A stretch of DNA of 64,000 bases from Phycisphaerales bacterium (GTDB lineage: Bacteria > Planctomycetota > Phycisphaerae > Sedimentisphaerales > Anaerobacaceae). The stretch lies in contig JAUVYV010000003.1 in NCBI GenBank assembly GCA_030602885.1, positions 62,001 to 126,000 of the forward strand. The letters are read 5' to 3'. The notes beneath the pieces were generated by a model that had not been told where the DNA came from, made no database searches, and saw only the letters and a list, made by a program, of their open reading frames with translations. A program made the translations under genes and the position numbers. Below, piece by piece: positions 58,790 through 64,000 of the stretch (within the stretch, counting starts at the first letter, position 1; each line of letters begins with the position of its first letter).

Positions 58790-59161
58790 TCAGTCAAACC
58801 ACTCATCGGCCGGGTCAAAAGCCGGTATCGGCACGTTGACTACCCGCATCTTCCCCACCGCCCGATGCCGGCAGCCAGGCCGAATAAACACCGCCGTCAT
58901 CGGCCTCACCGCCACCAGCTCACCGTCTAATTCCATATGTCCTTCACCTTCGAGTATCAGATAAAGCTCTGTGAGTCTCTTGTGATAATGAACCTTTGCA
59001 TCCTCGATAATATCGACCATGTGCATAGTGGCCGTCTGGTTGTCGTCCGCCACAAAGGCCCGCCGTGAAAACCCGCACGGGCACCTCGCTGGCTCAATCT
59101 CATCCAACTGCGCAACCATATAATTCGCCATCGTGTACCTCAGTCCTGTCGCCGATGTCAT
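58790..59161 (-). CDS. Cupin-domain protein
   Basis: VHYHKRLTELYLILEGEGHMELDGELVAVRPMTAVFIRPGCRHRAVG. Confidence 0.85.
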   Translation of the reverse strand: MTSATGLRYTMANYMVAQLDEIEPARCPCGFSRRAFVADDNQTATMHMVDIIEDAKVHYHKRLTELYLILEGEGHMELDGELVAVRPMTAVFIRPGCRHRAVGKMRVVNVPIPAFDPADEWFD

Positions 59162-59541
59162 TGCTCTAACTCAGGACAGGTGTTACACACTTTGTCGATA
59201 ATAGCCTGGGCCTTCGCTATAGCGAGTTCTGCATCACTCCGTGAAACCTGTATCAGTCCCCCGTAGTCGCCGGTTTCTCGCAGGTCCATCAAAAAATCAA
59301 ACGCCTTACCGAGATCAATAGGCCATTGGCTCGTTTTAATAAGGTCACGGTGCAGCGCTGCACGCAGTGCAGAATGCTTTGAGAAGCTTTGGCCTCGAAA
59401 CGCAAACAGTGTAGTAAGTGCATGAAAGGCCGCATAGTAAGCACGGGAAGCAGCCGAGTCAGGGTCGGTCTCAATAAGCTGCCTTGCCGAAGACAGTGTG
59501 CGTAGAGCACGTTCCCATTGCGTCATGGCAAATTCATTCAT
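59158..59541 (-). CDS. HEPN-domain protein
   Basis: SAASRAYYAAFHALTTLFAFRGQSFSKHSALRAALHRDLIKT; start MNEFAMTQWERAL at 59541, ATGA overlaps with both neighbours. Confidence 0.8.
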   Translation of the reverse strand: MNEFAMTQWERALRTLSSARQLIETDPDSAASRAYYAAFHALTTLFAFRGQSFSKHSALRAALHRDLIKTSQWPIDLGKAFDFLMDLRETGDYGGLIQVSRSDAELAIAKAQAIIDKVCNTCPELEQ

Positions 59542-59852
59542 AGCACTATCCCTTCGCGCCGAGCGGCTCGAAAGAGGGGACAATCAAGCCGTTCATAATC
59601 GGACGCGAGAATCGGCTTGGCGCTAATGCGACGACCAAGCTGCAGGGACACAGGATAAAGAGCGTCAAGGTTAGTCTGCAAATCACGACCATAATCTAAT
59701 GGCCCATCAAGCAAAACGAGGATATCCACGTCACTGTCTTCTCCGGTTTCGCCACGGGCCTCAGAACCGTACAGAACTACCGCTCGAAGACGGTCGTGGT
59801 ATGCAGCTATCAAACGGGACCTGATTTGCCGCATTAAGTCTTCTCTGGTCAT
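59538..59852 (-). CDS. MNT-type nucleotidyltransferase
   Basis: AVVLYGSEARGETGEDSDVDILVLLDGP with intact GS...DxD. Confidence 0.88.
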   Translation of the reverse strand: MTREDLMRQIRSRLIAAYHDRLRAVVLYGSEARGETGEDSDVDILVLLDGPLDYGRDLQTNLDALYPVSLQLGRRISAKPILASDYERLDCPLFRAARREGIVL

Positions 59853-60000
59853 TAGTCGTGCTCACAAATACGATATTTTTGCCGCCACGTACGATTATAT
59901 CTGTTTTTTCTCCCGCGGTCAACAGAGCAAAGTCAGCAGTAAAAGCAACCGGTTGTCGCAAATACACTCTATTATAGTGCCGGCACTCGGATTTCGGATT

Positions 60001-61722
60001 TCAGCTCTTGAGCTGCTTATAGCTGTCTTCGCCGCCGTTTATCAGATGAATCAACGGCTGAGGCCGGTCAACCCCCTCGATAAACCTCGGCCTTGCCGCC
60101 CACGGTGTCACGCTGAGTACGTTTGTCATGTCCATCCAGTACTGAAGCCGCGCCACAGGCAGATTCCACGTCATATGGAAATGATTGGCAGGGGGGTACT
60201 GCTTGTACTCAACCATCGTCGCATACCTCGGTACCACAAACGTATGAGGCCACGTCGGCGTCGTCAGCTTGCACATCGCCTGCCCCAACTTCTCCGGCAC
60301 TTCCGTAGTAGACGCCTCATCCCATATCATACTAAACAGGCCATTGACTTTACTGAAAGCCATTCGTGCCGCAACGCCCTCGATTCCGCCGGGCGTCATG
60401 AATGTCACGCTGTTGCCCCCGCCCGGAAAATAACCCGCATCCGCCAAAGGCATGCTCACTCCGTCCATAATCTTTTTAACGCTCGCCCCCGGCTTCGCCG
60501 CCCAGTCAAACGACGCACTGCCCGAATTGTCACCGTCAACCAATCCCTTCTGATACCAGGCCGCCTTCTTGTCTAACCGCTTCAAGCCGATCTTCTTCGC
60601 CAACTCCCGTATCTCCCACGCCTCCCAAACCTTCCGAAAATCCATAAACAAAGGCGGATTACCACCGCTAAGATACGTCATAAACAGCATCGTAAGTAAT
60701 CCTTGCACATCCGCTTCGGTTGCGTATGGCAGGGGGGCTTTACGACCTTGATGGTCAAATGTACTGTTAAAAAGCGACTCCATCGCATCCGCTACCGGCA
60801 GGGGGGTCCCTCGCAAATCACTGCCCCACTCAAGCTGACTCATGAAACCGCCCCCGACCGCATTCAGCTCCGCCATCAAATCCCGCACAATCAGGTACAT
60901 CCCCAAGCTCTGATTGAACCGCTCACTGTCCGCTTCATCCCGAAGCTCCAAACGCTTCCCCACGTACTTATCAATCCATCTCCGCAGGGCCTTCAACTCC
61001 TTCCCGTCGTATGCTCCCTTGCTGAGCATATCGCTAAGCAGTTTCATATCTAATCGCGTAATCTCTAAGCCGAACGTGTTCCTCGTCGGTATCACATGCG
61101 CCAGCGCCGTCTCCATCCCCATCGAGTCATGTCCGAATATCACAACCCGCCGACCACGCAGGCCTACTGCCGTCACTGCCGCATAGCACCAGTCGATAAG
61201 CCAATTCGCCGTCTGCTCGCTCATTTTTGGATTTGCACCCGTATCAGGCCAGTTGCCGACGTTCAAAGTCGCCGGCCGTCCGTATTGAGCCAGCGCACCA
61301 TTCAGCGCATGCGCATAGACAACGCCGGGCTTCGGCCCGCTGTTACCGCACGTAATGTTGATTGGCGTCTCCTTCGGAAACTGCTGCAGCAGTGATATCG
61401 TCGTAAGCTGTGGAAATGCCCACGTATCCGGCACGCAAACAAGAATATCCACTCCCGCCTTTCGGAACTGCTGCGCGACAGTATCTGCCTGCCGCTCGCC
61501 GTCCACAAGGACCGTCGAATACACCACCGGCACCGGCGTGCCGTCCGGCAGCACCACCGCACCATTGATAGTATCTGCCGCCATCTTCACGATATTCCGG
61601 CACCGCTTCCTGCTCGCCTCATCAATCCGCGGGTCGCTCGTCGCAAATACAGCAATCACCGGCTCCTTCGGCTCCGCCCTGCGAATATTCGACAATCGCA
61701 CCGCTCCGCTTTTCTTAACCAT
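60001..61722 (-). CDS. L-fucose/L-arabinose isomerase family protein
   Basis: VDILVCVPDTWAFPQLT; ATEADVQGLLTMLFMTYLSGGNPPLFMDF; ANHFHMTWNLPVARLQYWMDMTNVLSVTPWAARPRFIEG. Confidence 0.8.
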   Translation of the reverse strand: MVKKSGAVRLSNIRRAEPKEPVIAVFATSDPRIDEASRKRCRNIVKMAADTINGAVVLPDGTPVPVVYSTVLVDGERQADTVAQQFRKAGVDILVCVPDTWAFPQLTTISLLQQFPKETPINITCGNSGPKPGVVYAHALNGALAQYGRPATLNVGNWPDTGANPKMSEQTANWLIDWCYAAVTAVGLRGRRVVIFGHDSMGMETALAHVIPTRNTFGLEITRLDMKLLSDMLSKGAYDGKELKALRRWIDKYVGKRLELRDEADSERFNQSLGMYLIVRDLMAELNAVGGGFMSQLEWGSDLRGTPLPVADAMESLFNSTFDHQGRKAPLPYATEADVQGLLTMLFMTYLSGGNPPLFMDFRKVWEAWEIRELAKKIGLKRLDKKAAWYQKGLVDGDNSGSASFDWAAKPGASVKKIMDGVSMPLADAGYFPGGGNSVTFMTPGGIEGVAARMAFSKVNGLFSMIWDEASTTEVPEKLGQAMCKLTTPTWPHTFVVPRYATMVEYKQYPPANHFHMTWNLPVARLQYWMDMTNVLSVTPWAARPRFIEGVDRPQPLIHLINGGEDSYKQLKS

Positions 61723-61754
61723 CGCTATTACTCCTGACTCATAACCACGCCAAA

Positions 61755-62723
61755 CTAACTGCCCGTACTCTGCAATTCTTTTCCCTTCGAACGCGCCAGT
61801 TGGTCAACTGAGACCGCGATAACGATAATCAGACCAATCACTATCAACTGAGCATTCGTCGATATCCCTAACAGCGTACACCCGTTCCGCAGGAAACTTA
61901 TCAGCAGCGTCCCTATAATCGTCCCGACTATCGTCCCCTGCCCGCCCGCCAGGCTCGCCCCGCCTATCACCACCGCCGCAATAACATCCAGCTCCGTCCC
62001 AAGTCCCGCGGTCGGCTGGGCCGACACCGTCCGGCTTACCTGTATCATCGACGCTATACCGACCAGCACACCTATAAACATATAAATGCAGATCAGATTC
62101 AAATCGACATTAACGCCCGCATGAAATGCCGCCTCACGGTTCGACCCTATCGCGTATGTGTATCGCCCTAACTTCATATATCGAAGGATGAATATTGCCG
62201 CTGCTGTGATAACCGCAAAAATAATAATCGAAACCGGCACAGCTAAAATAGAACCCTCACCAAGATACTTGTAATCAGCAATGTTAATCGGCTGACCGTC
62301 CCGCATCACCAGCGCTATCCCGCGATAAAAGCTCATCGCCCCCAGCGTCACTATAAACGGCTGCAGCCGAAGCTTCGTTATCAAAACCCCATTCAGGAAC
62401 CCGCATACGACCCCGACACCAATCCCTGCGATTGTCCCATACACTAATGACGCACCCTGTGGATTAGCCCCGCCCATCGCCTCCATCACCGCCGCTCCCG
62501 CCATCCCGCAAAGAGCCAGCATACTCCCCACCGATAAATCAATCCCCGCCGATATAATCACAAAAGTCATCCCTATCGCAATTATCCCATAGACGCTTGA
62601 CCGCCGCAGAACGTTAAGGAAATTATCCATCGTCAAAAACGTATCGGGCCGAAACGCCGACAGAATACATATTATCAGCACTAAACTGCCGAACGGCAGC
62701 AACTGCCTCACGAACTTACTCAT
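61755..62723 (-). CDS. Ribose-type ABC transporter permease
   Basis: IIAIGMTFVIISAGIDLSVGSMLALCGM; AAVVIGGASLAGGQGTIVGTIIGTLLISFLRNGCTLLGIS. Confidence 0.93.
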   Translation of the reverse strand: MSKFVRQLLPFGSLVLIICILSAFRPDTFLTMDNFLNVLRRSSVYGIIAIGMTFVIISAGIDLSVGSMLALCGMAGAAVMEAMGGANPQGASLVYGTIAGIGVGVVCGFLNGVLITKLRLQPFIVTLGAMSFYRGIALVMRDGQPINIADYKYLGEGSILAVPVSIIIFAVITAAAIFILRYMKLGRYTYAIGSNREAAFHAGVNVDLNLICIYMFIGVLVGIASMIQVSRTVSAQPTAGLGTELDVIAAVVIGGASLAGGQGTIVGTIIGTLLISFLRNGCTLLGISTNAQLIVIGLIIVIAVSVDQLARSKGKELQSTGS

Positions 62724-64000
62724 TTGCTTCCTCCACTGCCGCCAGGTGCATTATCTCTTCCTGACTCGTTTCGCTCGTCTTCAGGTTGCCCACTAACTTG
62801 CCTCGCCGCATCACAAGTATCCTGTCCGTCACACCTAAAAGCTCACCTAACTCCGACGAAATAAACAAAATTGCCTTGCCCTCTTTCGCCAATTTGTTGA
62901 GCAGACCATAGACCTCCTTCTTCGCCCCGACGTCAATCCCGCGTGTCGGCTCGTCAAAAATCATAAATCGCGACTCTGTTAGAAGCCACCTCGCAATCAC
63001 GAGTTTCTGCTGATTACCCCCGCTAAGCGATTCTGCCGGCGCATCAGCCCCAGCCCATTTGATAGCCAACTGCCTGCCCAGCTTCTCGGCGATACCGTTC
63101 TCCTTAGCCGGGCTGATTGTTCTGCTCATCCCAATCAAGTCCAGACCAGCCAGCGTTATGTTCCACGAGCACGCCAGATTCAAACACAACCCCGTTCGCT
63201 TCCGGTCCTCCGTCAAAAAAGCAATCCCGTTTGCTATTCCCTCGCCAGGGCTCTTAATCGTCACCGCCTTGCCGTCCAGCGAAACCTTCCCCGTCGCCTT
63301 CTTGTCAATACCGAAAATCGCCCTCGCTACCTCCGTCCGCCCCGCGCCGACAAGACCCGCCATCCCCACAATCTCACCGGCCCCGACCTCAAAACTAACG
63401 TCCCTTATCTTCGCGCCTGAATTCAGCCCCTCAATCTTCACCCTCGTCTCGCCGATTCTTACGTCACGCGCAGGGAAAAACTCCGTCAGCTCACGACCTA
63501 CCATGTGACGTACAATCGTCGCAATATCCAGCTTGCTCATCGGCTCGCTGTGTACCACCTGCCCGTCCCGAAGCACCGTCACTTCATCAGCTAATCCAAC
63601 TATCTCCTCCAGGCGATGCGATATATAAATCACCGAAATCCCGTTGCTTCGCAGCCGCCTCACTATCTCGAACAGCCGCTCAACCTCGCTCTCCGAAAGC
63701 GAGCTCGTCGGCTCATCCATCACGATAATCGATGCCTTCCGCGCAAGCGCCTTGAGTATCTCCGCGACCTGGCAGTCACCCGTCGAAAGCTCCGCCACCA
63801 CCGCCCCCGGCTCAATATCAAAATGAAAATTCTCAGCCAATTCCGCCGTGTTGTTCACCATTACATTGTTGTCAATCATAAACGGCAGTGCTCCCCTCGG
63901 CTCATTCCCCAAAAAAACATTCTCCGCCACCGTCAGATGCTCGGCTAAGTCCGGGTCCTGATAAATCATCGAAACCCCCGCCTCTATCGCCTTCTCAGGC
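62716..64000 (-). CDS. Sugar ABC transporter ATP-binding protein (5' end beyond window)
   Basis: IYQDPDLAEHLTVAENVFLGNEP; VMDEPTSSLSESEVERLF; SGGNQQKLVIARWLLTESRFMIFDEPTRGIDVGAKKEVY; frame open to the window edge. Confidence 0.92.
   Translation of the reverse strand, partial: PEKAIEAGVSMIYQDPDLAEHLTVAENVFLGNEPRGALPFMIDNNVMVNNTAELAENFHFDIEPGAVVAELSTGDCQVAEILKALARKASIIVMDEPTSSLSESEVERLFEIVRRLRSNGISVIYISHRLEEIVGLADEVTVLRDGQVVHSEPMSKLDIATIVRHMVGRELTEFFPARDVRIGETRVKIEGLNSGAKIRDVSFEVGAGEIVGMAGLVGAGRTEVARAIFGIDKKATGKVSLDGKAVTIKSPGEGIANGIAFLTEDRKRTGLCLNLACSWNITLAGLDLIGMSRTISPAKENGIAEKLGRQLAIKWAGADAPAESLSGGNQQKLVIARWLLTESRFMIFDEPTRGIDVGAKKEVYGLLNKLAKEGKAILFISSELGELLGVTDRILVMRRGKLVGNLKTSETSQEEIMHLAAVEEANE

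Overview
This 64 kb window looks like a chromosomal segment of an uncultured Planctomycetota (Phycisphaerae-like) bacterium. That placement is inferred from gene content and repeat style, not from a search. Main regions: (1) 1-7.4 kb, a minus-strand phage structural module (portal, coiled-coil protein, SU10/DUF5309-like capsid, tail proteins, beta-helix protein) with no terminase or integrase beside it. (2) 7.7-9.8 kb, a small accessory zone: a DUF2007-like pseudogene split by a 171-bp imperfect palindrome, a MITE-like element, and a CN-hydrolase-like gene between two copies of the scpB 3' end. (3) 9.8-19.5 kb: scpB, two possible nuclease genes, and the operon rpmE-prfA-(P-loop protein)-deoC-pabB-pabC-nif3. 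(4) 19.7-34.3 kb: sugar isomerase/oxidoreductase genes, a HEPN/MNT pair, murD, cobO, ispD, murC-murB-ddl-ftsQ. (5) 34.3-38 kb, accessory: a planctomycete-style STGPRT protein with a degenerate repeat tail, and a Zn-ribbon + TIGR04141/DUF6119-like pair behind a sigma54-like promoter. (6) 38-52 kb: HAD, DUF434, RNase Z-like, UDP-sugar genes, a histone-fold mini-protein, a glycogen cluster. (7) 52.5-58.7 kb: a trpEGDFBA operon (no trpC) preceded by what reads as a complete trp attenuator: consensus promoter, 17-aa leader peptide MSQIVRTTSWVWWWPVG and a terminator hairpin plus T8. (8) 58.8-64 kb: an MNT-HEPN-cupin operon and a fucose-isomerase/ABC sugar transport cluster. The trp attenuator is the strongest unannotated signal. 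The split pseudogene/palindrome, the repeat-tailed STGPRT gene, the sigma54-like DUF6119 locus, the histone and the 7-bp repeat in murD also merit follow-up.
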